64,000 bases of DNA, taken from positions 214,149 through 278,148 of the forward strand of contig NW_003314325.1 in the NCBI RefSeq assembly GCF_000143415.4, in the 5' to 3' direction. This DNA comes from Selaginella moellendorffii (taxonomy: Eukaryota > Streptophyta > Lycopodiopsida > Selaginellales > Selaginellaceae). Shown piece by piece: positions 54,401 to 64,000 of this stretch (positions are counted from its first letter, which is position 1; each line of letters starts with the position of its first letter). A model generated the notes under the pieces. It had not been told where the DNA came from. It saw only the letters and a list, made by a program, of their open reading frames with translations, and made no database searches. The position numbers and the translations under genes were made by a program.

Positions 54401-57050
54401 CATACATATATACATATATACATATACATACATATATATAGTAAGAGATACAAAAACAAAAAAGAAAGTTTTTATTTCCCTTAAAATAAGAATTAAATCA
54501 TACTCTTATTTAATAGTTATGAGCTTTTAAATAAAATTTTAAAAGGACTTTTTTGGAGGAAAAATGACACAATGCTCTTCCTTTGTAGTTTTGATTTCTA
54601 AGTAAAACTTTAAAAAATATCTTTTTCTACTACCAACTCAAGGATAATTTAGTTAAATTTTTTCTTTTAATTATTCTATAAATAACACTAATTTTTTATA
54701 TTAATTTTTTCCTTTTAATTTCTTTTATTTTTATCATATAAATACTTTGTGACAATTATGACTTCAACTTTTCCTACTTATGACTCTAACTTTTCTATTG
54801 CTTGCACACATACACATATTTTAAAACTAATATACATATGCATATTCATGCAAAAAATAGTTTCAAAATATATTTATGTAAGAAAATAAATAAATAATTT
54901 GAGAGAGACAGATTATTAGTGTTTTTTAAATTGATTAAGGGTTTTGAAATATTTATTTTTGTATCTCAAAACCCTTAAATCAACAGGTGTGGCAGCTAGT
55001 CTCAAGGGAGTTAACTATTATATTACTTTTGTGCATTACCTTGCTTATAGAACAAACTTATATATAGAAGATGTTTACAAAAATTCAGTAGTTTGTGAGC
55101 TTTATAACAAAATAGATAATCTTGTGAATAGAGTGATTGTGTTTTTCTCTAAAATTTTCAACATATTGCAATAATTGAAAACACTAAACTAAATTTTCAT
55201 ATATTAAATATATTGCATATCTAGCAAACTTGATAGTTGAGCAAAGGTAGAGCAATCAATTATATATATAGCAATTGTTAAATTTTTTAAAGGATGATGG
55301 AGCTTAAAATTGTGACAAAGCATAAGGTAGTGAACTTTATCTAAAGAGGATATGAAGAGAAAATAAAAAAGTAAGATAGAAATATAGGAGGAAGTAATGA
55401 AGAGACAAAAATGATAGAAACAAAGGGAAAAAATAAAACAAAAGTGAAAAGAATGGAAAAGATATAAGGAAGTATAAAACAAGCTTAAAGTTATATTTAG
55501 CATGATTGCATTGTAACTAATTTATAACAAAGAGGTCAAAAGTTTGACTTAGCATCATTTTGTTAACGCCAAAGTCTCCATTTAAGAAATGGAGAACATC
55601 AATTTGAAAAATGCTAACAACATTGATACATATGACTAACCTCATCACACACTTAACAATAGATATCACAACCACAACCACATCTTTAAATTCAAGTAAC
55701 AATAACATTAACCTCCATTGGAATAAGATAATCTCCCACAACAAGTGGAGTTAAAGGATGTGCAATGAGAAATAAGAAGTATTAATATCTCACAAAGTTG
55801 TGCAAAGCAAAAAACATTATCAAGGGTGGTTGGAATAAATACATGCACAAGTCCTACACGATCTTAACAAAGTGTTAGCTACAACATTCCTAATTTAATC
55901 CGTTCTAATATATTTGGTTTCGCATGAAGCAAAAAGCCTTGGAAATGAATATTAATTTGCATCATTAACTTAGATGGCCCTTGACAAAGATGATACAATT
56001 GTTGGAAGGCATTATCACAATTGTTAGTATGTCCAAATATGTGTTTAAAGATGTCTAAGAAAATGCTCCAATTTGCACAATGACTATAGTCAAATTATTG
56101 CAATGTTATAACTTGGAGACACGTGGGAAACTCATGCAAACACTAAGTATCATCCCAAGAATGATATGTGGCAATCACTGTAAAATGATTGAACTAATGG
56201 TACATATTATTTGTAGGATTGCTACAGAAAAACTTTAGTCAAACACGAGGATTGGTAGCAAGAGCAAAAGAAGTTATACCATGCTCTGTGAATGTCACCA
56301 TTAACTAAGTTTAATTGTTCAATTACAACAATATAACATTGATCAATTGCACTAACTACTATTCCAGAGTCAAAGGAGGAAGAAGCTATTGCTCTACTAT
56401 GAAAATGAATGGAGAAAAAAGGAGAAAACAATAGACAATACAAATGCTAAATCTAAACCAAAATCCTATCCAAACACTCTTCAAGGATAATTAAAGCTTG
56501 CTTTTTAACTCCACTAATTTGAGTGCATAGAATATGAAAATGGAATATAAAAATGTGTATATCAATTAACCTAAAAAACTATAATTTATATATAAAAGCA
56601 AGTCATAAATTGTAGTGCAAGTGATCATAGAATGAAATTTGGATATATTATCACTATGGATTCTTGGAACTTAGGGGATAAATAGAAATAAATAGCTATT
56701 AAGGGCTTTTTTATTAAGCAATTGTTTCTTTTCCAGTTGGCTTAAGGGAGATAAATACATTACATTTGGTATTGGAGCAAATGGAACAGGTTCGATTCCT
56801 ATTGATTAGTGGCTACTTAAAAATATAATATATTGGTTGCAAGCGTTGCTTATATATTAGTTGCATCACGAAAGTTTTATTAGTTACACCACGAAGAAAT
56901 GTCAGTTATATTAGTTACACCACGAAGAAATGTCAAATGAAGACATGTCAAATAAGGACAAACAGTAGAGGCTGTTAGTCAATATCTGTGGAAGCTGTTT
57001 CTATCCCTCTTGTAGTATATAATCCCCATATTTCATTCTTGCAAGTAGAT
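51421..57050. other. AT-rich intergenic region, no supported gene
   Basis: Mostly 65-75% AT. Short frames near 52.0-52.2 and 53.55-54.14 kb lack introns, motifs and relatives. I see no transposase domain or terminal repeats. A microsatellite lies at 54.33-54.44 kb. The right end (about 56.99-57.05 kb) is the promoter of member F. Confidence 0.5.
54333..54442. repeat. TA/CA microsatellite
   Basis: Imperfect run of ACATATAT and ATACATAC units, about 110 bp. Confidence 0.9.
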
Positions 57051-57058
57051 GTGCAACG

Positions 57059-57946
57059 ATGATTTATTGCCCAATTTATGAATCTCCCTGGAAGAAATGC
57101 AAGTGCTTTCAAATCAACACAAAGGTTCCATCCAATTCAACACAGCTCGACCGGCTATGCCTTAATCTTCCTAATGGAATGTCCAAGAACCATCAGCTCG
57201 TGGACATTGCCATGGTGATCCTACCCTACGTACGGGAGAGCTGTGCCAATTTCGAAGTTGCTTTGGAGATCAAGAACCTCTTTGTGGGAGTGGGCGACAG
57301 CGATGTAATCATCAACTCGGACGCCCTGGGATTCTACCCCTACCGCATCAAACTCTGGATCGATCCACAGCTTGACGAGATGAAGAGCCCTGTCAATGCT
57401 ATCTATGAATACAATTCCCGTGCCAATTCCAGCACGCGCACCACGAGCAGCGACAACGAGATTGGAGCTCGATTTAATCTATGGGCACTGTCGCTCAGAT
57501 TAAAGAAATCATGGGGGCGGTCACTTCAAGAGCCAATGGAGTGCGAGTCCATCAGTGTTGGAGATCCAGGGAACACCGCCAAGCTCGAGTGGAATCTCCT
57601 TCGCTGGAATCACAATGGGATGAAGTATAATCCATCCAAACCATACTCTGGCCTTGGCTCTCTTAAGGTAAATCATGTTTTTACTCTTCTTTTCATCTGG
57701 GCGTGATCCATATAGCCGCCATTGCGAGGAGGGCGCACAAGTATCAGTGTGGAAGACTTTCCCATCACTGTGTGGCATCTGCCAGCAACCATGGCATCCA
57801 AGTTTCCACTCCGGTTCAACCTTCGTCTCGAGGCTGACATGCATCTCGTCTGGTACACAAGAAGCAAATGGGTCTGCCGAGAGGCAAATTGCACCAGCGA
57901 GAGAGTCGAATTTTCTCGAGAGTTTGTTGTCGCAGATGGTGAGTGA
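57059..57946 (+). CDS. unrecognised two-exon family, member F (intact)
   Basis: Exons 57059-57667 and 57716-57946 (48-bp intron, CTTAAG|GTAAATC...CATATAG), 279 aa. Starts MIYCPIYES; a one-base insertion upstream puts the first ATG of member C out of frame, so this second ATG is probably the real start in both. Keeps every family block: LVDIAMVILPYV, ALGFYPYRIKLWIDP, LEWNLLRWNHNGMKYN, FPITVWHLPATM, FSREFVVADGE. Changes from member C are mostly single residues and no indel breaks the frame, so both copies look functional. TATA-like AGTATATAATCCCC at about 57014 is shared with member C. Confidence 0.7.
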
Positions 57947-58215
57947 CAAGTCCGACTGTCATACTGCTTCGAGCGTCTATCGCTTCTTACTGTTCTTCCC
58001 CAGTATCCAGTTTGGAGCTAGAAACTTACTACAAATACATGTGTCTTTCAGTGTCTTGAATGGGATTTTAGCAGGCCAGATTGTCTCTGGCAGCGAATCC
58101 AGAAATTAGCTAGCCTTGCCTGCAAAAACCCTGCTGTTTTCCTCAAAGAGATCTCTTTCCTCCTTTTTCTGCTTTACCTGATCGCTCGCGCAATCGACGT
58201 TATGAACGCGTCACG

Positions 58216-58800
58216 TCACGCGTCCCTGTGGCTGTAGGAAGACTCGTTGTGGACAGCAGCAGTGTTAGAAGCTTTTCTAGCCTTCTCGGCCAGATTCCAG
58301 AGCATCCCGGTGGCTACCAAGATCATAAATTAATAAAGCTGGAAAAACAAGTACCTCGCCAATGTCATCCCACAGCAAGATCACGCTGCAGCCGAGCTTC
58401 CTTGGCCTCACTAACCGCGTTTTGCTTCTTCTCGTCATCTGGAATTCATAGGATATTATCGATCCAGTGTTTGGTCACGAGCCGCCAGTTTACAACGCGT
58501 GGTTCTACAGTCCAGAGAAGATCAAGGAAGAAGATGCCAGATGATAAGCTCTTGTCCTGTAAGTTCCAGTTCCACTTGTGTCTTGGGAAACATCAGTTCA
58601 CAGCGTTTCGTTGGCGCGAATTAATTCAGCGTAAGTGAGGCTGTTGTCGGCTGTCAAACAATTCCTGGAATAAGAAGAAGTTTTATCAACAGCGAGGTGG
58701 GCCTGAAATTCAATACCTTTCATGGCAGAGATAGGCCAGAAAAGCAAGATTCAAGTTTGCGGAGCCGCATGTAATGTGAGGTACTTGTAATTTATTTCTG
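58216..58800 (-). pseudogene. fimbrin pseudogene, copy 2, C-terminal part
   Basis: Minus strand: GSANLNLAFLAYLC near 58750, remnants of CH3, and CH4 ending ARKASNTAAVHNESS-like codons with stop at 58216-58218. Large parts of CH3 and CH4 are missing. The N-terminal part of the same copy is the short remnant at 59725-59970. Confidence 0.65.
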
Positions 58801-58980
58801 CCTATAGGTACAAGCGGAGTGGCAAGATCATGGAGTGCATAAGCTCGTACCAGGATCTCCTGTCGCAGATCGGAAGTCACGAGTAAGAGCTGAATGTGGA
58901 CAGCGCGAAGCTGGAAGTGTCTTGATCTTGTCACAAAATGGAACGACAAGGCGCAAGCACTGCTGGGATCACAGAAAGCT
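58800..58980 (+). pseudogene. conserved fragment of unknown gene, copy 2
   Basis: YKRSGKIMECISSYQDLLSQ, then a stop in GSHE-TAA and a deletion to the end LVTK-like codons. Shortened relative to 36560-36770 but it keeps a 5' part (SGKIMECISSYQ) lost there. Confidence 0.45.
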
Positions 58981-59018
58981 TACACAAGAGCTCTCATTTC
59001 TCTGCATTGATAGCTCCC

Positions 59019-59450
59019 TCATGATCTTAGGCACTCGCTCTGGCATCGCCGCATACAAACATCGTTCCAATTGGGGACGTGATGCTGGGTAGAACAAACG
59101 GATCGAGCGCACGCCTCGGCGCAAGCATCCAAATCCGAGACCCCACACACAGTGACGCACGAATTGGGCGTCACATCCTTTGCAAAGCTGCCCACTCGCT
59201 TCATCATCCGATCCGACGCGCACACGCGCTTGCAAGCGAATCGATCCTGGGAATCCAAATCCTGCTGCTGCTGCTGCTCGCTCTCATCGAGCGATGATCG
59301 CCGGCGCCGCCATCTCTCCGCAATGCCACCGCCGCCACTCTTGCCGCCCTTCCCGCGCCGCCGCCGCCGGATCATCGTGGCGGAGCCTGTGATTCCCAGT
59401 AACCCTAGCCCCAGCCCCACCGCCGCGCTCCACCACGAGCCCTCCACCAT
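59019..59450 (-). CDS. Cys-rich single-span membrane protein (intact copy)
   Basis: Single exon, 143 aa, ATG59450 to stop 59019. Residues about 5-22 (SWWSAAVGLGLGLLGITG) form a membrane span or signal anchor, then an Arg/Gly-rich basic stretch, a QQQQQ run, and a conserved C-terminal domain with ten Cys: FACKRVC, SCVTVCGVSDLDACAEAC, SVC, VCMRRCQSEC around VPNWND. Similar Cys-rich proteins exist across land plants as far as I recall, of unknown function. The copies at 36812-37175 and 61974-62290 are broken. In all three it sits where a fimbrin intron was. Confidence 0.75.
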   Translation of the reverse strand: MVEGSWWSAAVGLGLGLLGITGSATMIRRRRRGKGGKSGGGGIAERWRRRRSSLDESEQQQQQDLDSQDRFACKRVCASDRMMKRVGSFAKDVTPNSCVTVCGVSDLDACAEACARSVCSTQHHVPNWNDVCMRRCQSECLRS

Positions 59451-59724
59451 CCCTCCTCCACACTAAGCTTGCCCTAGAGCATCCGCGTATATTCTTGTGT
59501 GTAGATTAGATTCTATATTGGTTCCCGTTAGTTGGATCATTCGATTTCCAATATACAAGGAAAGAAAGAATATCCCAGGGGAGCTCTCCCCGGTTGCGGT
59601 TTTGTTGGCCCTGCCAGGGCTGCCATCCGCAAGTGGGGAGGTCCACTTGGGCGGTAGACACAGTGTTATCTTAAGACAGTTGATACTCAAGCGCTACTTT
59701 TGTTCTATAGTATGGATCTTCGCA

Positions 59725-59970
59725 GTTTAAAGTGTTCCAGTTTGTTGGTCTCTACCTTAAGAAAAGTTAGTAATTTCTCTGGGAGAACCAGCCTTCTGCA
59801 GGTGGTAGTTGACCGATTTAAACAAAACCTCTTCAGCTGGAAGACGAAGAAGCTCTGCAAACTCTAGAAACTTTAGAATTTTCACAAAGATTCATTTCTT
59901 ACTACCTCTGTTTACCATCTCCGCGAGGTCTGGTGCCGCTTTCATCTTGACGCCAGAAAGGAATTGAATC
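59725..59970 (-). pseudogene. fimbrin pseudogene, copy 2, middle exon fragment
   Basis: Minus-strand remnants of the exons with KMKAAPDLAEMV and the following QELLRLPAEEVLFKSVN-type codons, matching 38.16-38.40 kb directly and 61.47-61.74 kb inversely. It ends abruptly at about 59,970, the junction with the inverted copy. Confidence 0.6.
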
Positions 59971-60001
59971 TAAGATTCTAAAGAGTTTTCTTTACGTGCA
60001 G

Positions 60002-60119
60002 GCATTACGGCCGATCTCCACGGATTGCGATCTTCTCGCTGGATCTCGCGCTATGGATGGAGATCCTCGGCTTCACGGTCCGGAGCTTCTCGGCGCTGGT
60101 TTGGTTGAAAACCGGCTAA
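60002..60119 (+). pseudogene. exon 3 of the small polytopic membrane protein (open, orphan)
   Basis: Preceded by TTTACGTGCAG as in the complete locus at 39.8 kb. Reads HYGRSPRIAIFSLDLALWME and on to VWLKTG, then TAA. Exons 1 and 2 are absent here, so the exon is an orphan, yet it preserves the reading frame that the 39.7-kb locus lost. Confidence 0.6.
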
Positions 60120-60263
60120 GACCGTCTCTCGCCACGCATAATCTCGCTAGTTGCTACTAGAGGCTTGTCCAGCCCGGTGCTACTTCCGTTGAGAGCACCC
60201 GGGACCGCCAGACAGACGTCCATAACCCGATCCTCGGTGGCTCGATCTATGATCCAACGTACT

Positions 60264-60680
60264 ACGCCTCGCTCTTGCGGATCTAGTTGAAGGAGAATTG
60301 CTTGAGCTCGTCAACAAATGTGGGATTTTTCAATCTTCTTCTTTTTTCTCTGTATGGCGATAAGGCTGATCTCTCTATCCGTGCAGGACACTAACGAAAA
60401 GCGCGCTAGCGGAGTATAAGCGCTGTAGAGCAACTTTGTCCTTGTACCCGGCATTAAACTCCAGGTTTGTAACAAAGCGTTTGCTTTTGTCTCAAGTCAC
60501 TCCTCAGGAGCTGGTTTTTCTCGCAGAGCACATTGGGGAAACAGTTCACGCGGCATTCAAGGACAAGAAATCGACAAAGAAGGCAGAGAGACGAAGAAGA
60601 AAGCTCGATTTTGGTGTGGCCGGTGGTTCTTTCCTTCCACCCGAATGCTTTGAAGGTAATTGGCGACCGAGCGACTGAGC
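60264..60680 (+). pseudogene. unidentified spliced gene fragment upstream of fimbrin, copy 2
   Basis: Exon-like pieces: VLRLALADLVEGELLELVNK, then after CCGTGCAG an exon with TLTKSALAEYKRCRATLSLY ending CTCCAG|GTTTGT, then TPQELVFLAEHIGETVHAAF, a Lys/Arg stretch and FGVAGGSFLPPECFEG. Good coding look and plausible borders, with the stop at 60678. I do not recognise the family. It ends 8 bp before the fimbrin ATG and is inverted at 38650-38990. Confidence 0.45.
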
Positions 60681-61973
60681 TGAGGGGATGGCTGCCTTTG
60701 GGGGCGTTGTGGTGTCCTATCCTCTCTTGGAGAGCCAATTCACGCTGAATGAGCTTCGCTCGCTCAAATCCGAGGTAAAGAACCTGCAAAGTCTCGTTCT
60801 TTCTTTCTTTTTCTTTTTCGTATCTTTTGGAGTAGCGACGTGATTACCGCCAAACAGTTCAAAGATGGACTTTCAAGACTGAAAGAAAGGAGCAGCAGCT
60901 TGGATTTTGAGGCCTTTCTGTCGGTAACGCGATCATCGTTTCCGAAGTTTCTCAATCGAACATTCTTGTCTCTGCAGATATACTTGGAGATGCAAAGAGC
61001 GGCGTCAAAATCAAACGAGCCCAGCGTCCCAGTTCCTGAAAAGATCAAGTACCACATTGATTCACACTCAGAGGAAAAAAGTGATCATATTAATAGCCAT
61101 CTTTCCAACATTCCTTCTTTCTTGCGATAGACTCGTCTAGGAATGATCTCTTTGACGCTGTTCAGGACGGTATACTGATCTGGTAAGTTTCCGGTCGTGT
61201 TTTCACGCTGAAAAACTAATCACTGGTCTTGCAGCAAACTGATCAACGTACCATCGATGAGAGGGCTCTCAGTATGAAAATCTCAATACTTGGGAAAAGG
61301 TCGAGAATCACACACAAAGGCAATTGGTTGCTCGATTGTGGAACATTGGAACCGAAGATTTGATCGCTGGAAGAGTTTCCATTTTATGCGCAAAAACTTT
61401 TTGACTGATCTTGTTTTTGTCTATGCAGTCTCGCTTCGTCCTGAGCATCAGTGTTTTGTCAGATTCAATTCCTTTCTGGCGTCAAGATGAAAGCGGCACC
61501 AGAGCTCGCGGAGATGGTAAACGATACAGAGGTAATAAAAAATGAATCTGTGTGAAAATTCTAAAGTTTCTGGAGTTTGTAGGATATAGAAGGGCTTCTT
61601 CGTGTTCCAGCTCAAGAGGTTTTGTTTAAATCGGTCAACTAACACCTGCAGAAGGCTGGATCTCCCAGAGAAATTACTAACTTTTCGTCAGATCTTACGG
61701 TAGAGACCAACGAACTGGGAACACTTTAAAACTGACCAAGGATGGGGAAACATACACCGTACTTCTAAACGTCTTGGCTCCTGAGAGCTGCGATTTGTCT
61801 CCGCTAGATCTCCAAGATCCATACGATAGAACAAAAGCAGTGCTTGCTCAGGGATGGAGGCGCAAAAGCTCGAGTAAGATGATACAAACTACCAAAATAG
61901 AATCTAGTCTACACACAAGAATATACGCGGATGCTCTGGGCTAGGGTTACTGGGAATCACAGGCTCCGCCACG

Positions 61974-62290
61974 ATGATCCGGTGGCGGCGGCGCGGGAAG
62001 AGCGGCAAGAGTGGCGGCGGTGGCATTGCGGAGAGATGGCGGCGCCGGCGATCATCGCTGGATGAGAGCGAGCAGCAGCAGCAGCAGAATTTGGATTCCC
62101 AGGATCGATTCGCTTGTGCGCGTCGGATCGGATGATGAAGCGAGTGGGCAGCTTTGCAAAGGATGTGACGCCCAATTCGTGCGTCAGTGTGTGTGGGGTC
62201 TCTCGATCCGTTTGTTCTACACAGCATCACGTCCCCAATTGGAACGATGTTTGTATTCGACGATGCCAGAGCGAGTGCCTAAGATCATGA
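61974..62290 (+). pseudogene. Cys-rich membrane protein, broken copy 3
   Basis: Starts at the internal Met of the intact protein (MIRWRRRGK), lacks the membrane segment, and has a 10-bp deletion (GCTTGTGCGCG for GCTTGCAAGCGCGTGTGCGCG) that shifts the frame before the second Cys. C-terminal codons (RMMKRVGSF, CRSEC-like) follow out of frame, with a further internal deletion. Confidence 0.65.
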
Positions 62291-62339
62291 GGGAGCTATC
62301 AATGCAGAGAAATGAGGGCTCTTGTAAGCTTACTGTGAT

Positions 62340-62515
62340 CCCAGCACTGCTTGCGCCTTGTCGGTCCATTTTGTGACAAGATCAAGACACTCCTCGGCTC
62401 CATCAGAGTAGCGAAACTCTGGATTCTTGCTCTTGCTCGTGACTTCCGATCTGCGAGAGGAGATCCTGGTACGAGCTCATGCACTCCATGATCTTGCCAC
62501 TCCACTTGTACCTAT
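62340..62515 (-). pseudogene. conserved fragment of unknown gene, copy 3
   Basis: Minus-strand YKWSGKIMECMSSYQDLLS, a deletion, then NPEFRYSDGAEECLDLVTKW and a splice-like or stop end. It lies in the fimbrin intron, antisense to fimbrin. Confidence 0.45.
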
Positions 62516-63441
62516 AGGCAGAAATAAATTACAGGTACCTCACACCCAGAGCGGCTCCGCAAACTTGAATCTTGATCTCTGCCATGAAAGGTATTGAATT
62601 TCAGGCCCACCTCGCTCTTGATAAAACTTCTTCTTGTTCCAGGAATGGTTTGACAGCCAACAACAGCCTCACTTACGCTGAATTAATTCAGGATCATGAG
62701 CAAGACTCGAGAGACGAGCGGGTTTTTCGTGTGTGGATCAATAGCCTTGGTACAACAAGTATGGAGTTGCAAGGTAACAAACTTTTCTGTGAACTAATGT
62801 TTACCAAGACACAAGTGGAACTGGAACTTACAGGACAAGAGCTTATCATTCTTCTCTGGACTGTAGAACCACGCGTTGTAAACTGGCGGCTCGTGACCAA
62901 ATAGGCAAGCAACGAAATGAATGCTGGATCGATATAATCCTATGAATTCCAGATGAAAACGCGGTCAGTGCGGCCAGGAAGCTCGGCTGCAGCGTGTTCT
63001 TGCTGTGGGATGAGGTACTTGTTTTTCCAGCTTTGTTAATTTGCTTTCGCCAAGATGGTGATGATCTTGGTAGCCACCGTGATGCTCTGGAATCTGGCTG
63101 AGAAGGCTAGAAAAGCTTCTAACACTGCTGCTGTCCACAACGGGTCTTCTTACAGCCACAGGGACGCGTGACGTGACGCGTCCATAACGTCGATTGCGCG
63201 AGCGATCAGGTAAAGCAGAAAAAGGAGGAAAGAGATCTCTTTGAGCAAAACAGCAGGGTTTTCGCAGGCAAGGCTAGCTAATTTCTGGATTCGCTGCCAG
63301 AGACAATCTGGCCTGCTAAAATCCCATTCAAGACACTGAAAGACACATGTATTTGTAGTAAGTTTCTAGCTCCAAACTGGATACTGGGGAAGAACAGTTA
63401 AGAAGCGATGGACGCTCAAAGCAGTATGACAGTCGGACTTG

Positions 63442-63672
63442 TCACTCACCATCTGCGACAACAAACTCTCGAGAAAATTCGACTCTCTCGCTGGTGCAAT
63501 TTGCCTCTCGGCACACCCATTTGCTTCTTGTGTACCAGACGAGATGCATGTCAGCCTCGAGACGAAGGTTGAACCGGAGTGGAAACCTGGATGCCATGCT
63601 TGTGGGCAGATGCCACACAGTGATGGGAAAGTCTTCCACACTGATACTTCTGCGCCCTCCTCGCAATGGCGG
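63442..63672 (-). pseudogene. two-exon family, member G (exon 2 only)
   Basis: Open exon 2 (RGGRRSISVEDFPITVWHLP, ...FSREFVVADGE, stop), nearly identical to exon 2 of member F. The inversion breakpoint lies at the acceptor site, so there is no exon 1. Confidence 0.7.
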
Positions 63673-63784
63673 CTATAATATAGTTGCCGGAAAACATATG
63701 AAACTAAAAAAACGTAACGTTTTAAACGCGTTAAAAAACGCCGTTCTAAACTCCCGACGCGTTTGCACTATTTGCGAAAAGAGA

Positions 63785-63830
63785 CAAAGGTTTCTTTAGG
63801 GTTTCTTTAGGGTTTCTTCAGGGTTCATGT
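63785..63830. promoter_or_regulatory. triple telo-box-like repeat at right edge
   Basis: TTTCTTTAGGGTTTCTTTAGGGTTTCTTCAGGGTT: three near-copies of TTTAGGGTTTC. Telo boxes are common near plant transcription starts. About 20 bp further, ATG63851 opens a 16-codon stretch (MLELEACDTS) ending at CAT|GTAAGT, so a gene may begin here and leave the window. It could instead be a trace of telomere repeats. Confidence 0.3.
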
Positions 63831-64000
63831 AGTCATTGGAGGACGCCGCGAATGCTGGAGCTGGAAGCATGTGATACGAGCAGAGCGGCACTGGACATGT
63901 AAGTATTGTCATGAGATTCACACTGGGGGAGCGGAGCGAGTGCGAGCACATCTTGCTGGAGTTTGGGCAAGAGGTGTGAAAACGTGCAAGGCAATGAGGG

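Larger units (their letters stand above)
57711..59520. repeat. palindrome, left arm
   Basis: From the intron/exon-2 border of member F to the sequence CTTGTGTGTAGATTAGATTCTAT. It is inverted at 61900-63677 with high identity and small indels; the spacer is about 2.4 kb. It is also a direct copy of 35398-37220. Confidence 0.8.
60688..63171 (+). pseudogene. fimbrin pseudogene, copy 3 (most complete)
   Basis: Starts MAAFGGVVVSYPLLESQF (60688), then FKDGLSRLKERSSSLDFEAF (EF-hand-like exon), IYLEMQRAASKSNEPS, YHIDSHSEEKSDHINSHL, NDLFDAVQDGILIC and TIDERAL (CH1), a frameshift in AIGCSIV...IGTEDLI (extra base near 61343), APELAEMVNDTE (CH2) and PYDRTKAVLAQ at 61.85 kb. After a 650-bp intron holding two other gene remnants come the damaged CH3 (VFRVWINSLG), part of CH4 ([22 protein letters not shown]-like) and the end, stop 63169-63171. 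Half of CH3 and CH4 are deleted. Exon order matches plant fimbrins, actin-bundling proteins with four CH domains. Confidence 0.75.
61900..63677. repeat. palindrome, right arm
   Basis: Reverse complement of 57711-59520. Its outer end coincides with the intron/exon-2 border of the two-exon family (member G), so exon 1 was not included. Confidence 0.8.

Overview
The window is nuclear DNA of a land plant, and the best fit is a lycophyte of the Selaginella type. Genes have many introns of about 50-110 bp with GT-AG (once GC-AG) borders. The recognisable proteins are plant-type: G-type lectin S-receptor-like kinases, a LIP5/VTA1 homologue, an SNW/SKIP protein, plant fimbrin fragments and a PQ-loop transporter. 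A 152-bp run of N (19181-19332) shows this is a draft assembly. The species name is inference; nothing in the window proves it.

Layout. 1-8.9 kb: a probable F-box remnant at the left edge, an RlmL-like THUMP/methyltransferase gene (571-2554), a vasculin-like nuclear protein gene (3404-5528), and a tandem duplication (about 5.35-6.86 and 7.42-8.93 kb). Each duplicate carries a tiny two-exon gene on the minus strand encoding a 76-residue, one-segment membrane protein. 9.4-19.2 kb: a tandem array of G-type lectin receptor kinases. Two are intact (9404-11821, 12069-14486), one has a single-base frameshift (14734-17150) and one is heavily decayed (17.2-19.18 kb). The second intact gene is a hybrid created by unequal crossing-over just before the kinase catalytic loop. 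19.4-23.5 kb: a 5'-truncated SKIP copy converges on a full LIP5 gene, and a further inverted receptor-kinase remnant ends 50 bp upstream of the LIP5 start codon. 23.6-29.1 kb: AT-rich DNA with no gene I can support. 29.4-31.55 kb: an intact 12-exon PQ-loop transporter gene.

31.8-63.7 kb is a mosaic of segmental duplications. One theme is a two-exon gene family that I do not recognise, with two intact members (34738-35633, 57059-57946) and at least five broken copies. A second theme is a block made of a family member, a fimbrin pseudogene and, nested in a fimbrin intron, a Cys-rich membrane protein gene plus an opposite-strand conserved fragment. The block occurs three times: direct at 34.7-40.2 kb, direct and truncated at 57.0-59.97 kb, and inverted at 59.97-63.7 kb. 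The last two make a large imperfect palindrome. Only the Cys-rich copy at 59019-59450 is still open. A decayed hAT/DUF4371-like transposase (42.1-44.3 kb) sits in an insertion that splits one copy of another duplicated segment. 51.7-57.0 kb is AT-rich with a TA/CA microsatellite.

Functionally the intact genes are independent: tRNA/rRNA modification, nuclear regulation, surface perception, ESCRT/MVB sorting and vacuolar transport. The striking feature is how duplication, crossing-over and inversion have produced gene pairs, a hybrid receptor and many pseudogenes. I recognised no tRNA, rRNA or CRISPR.
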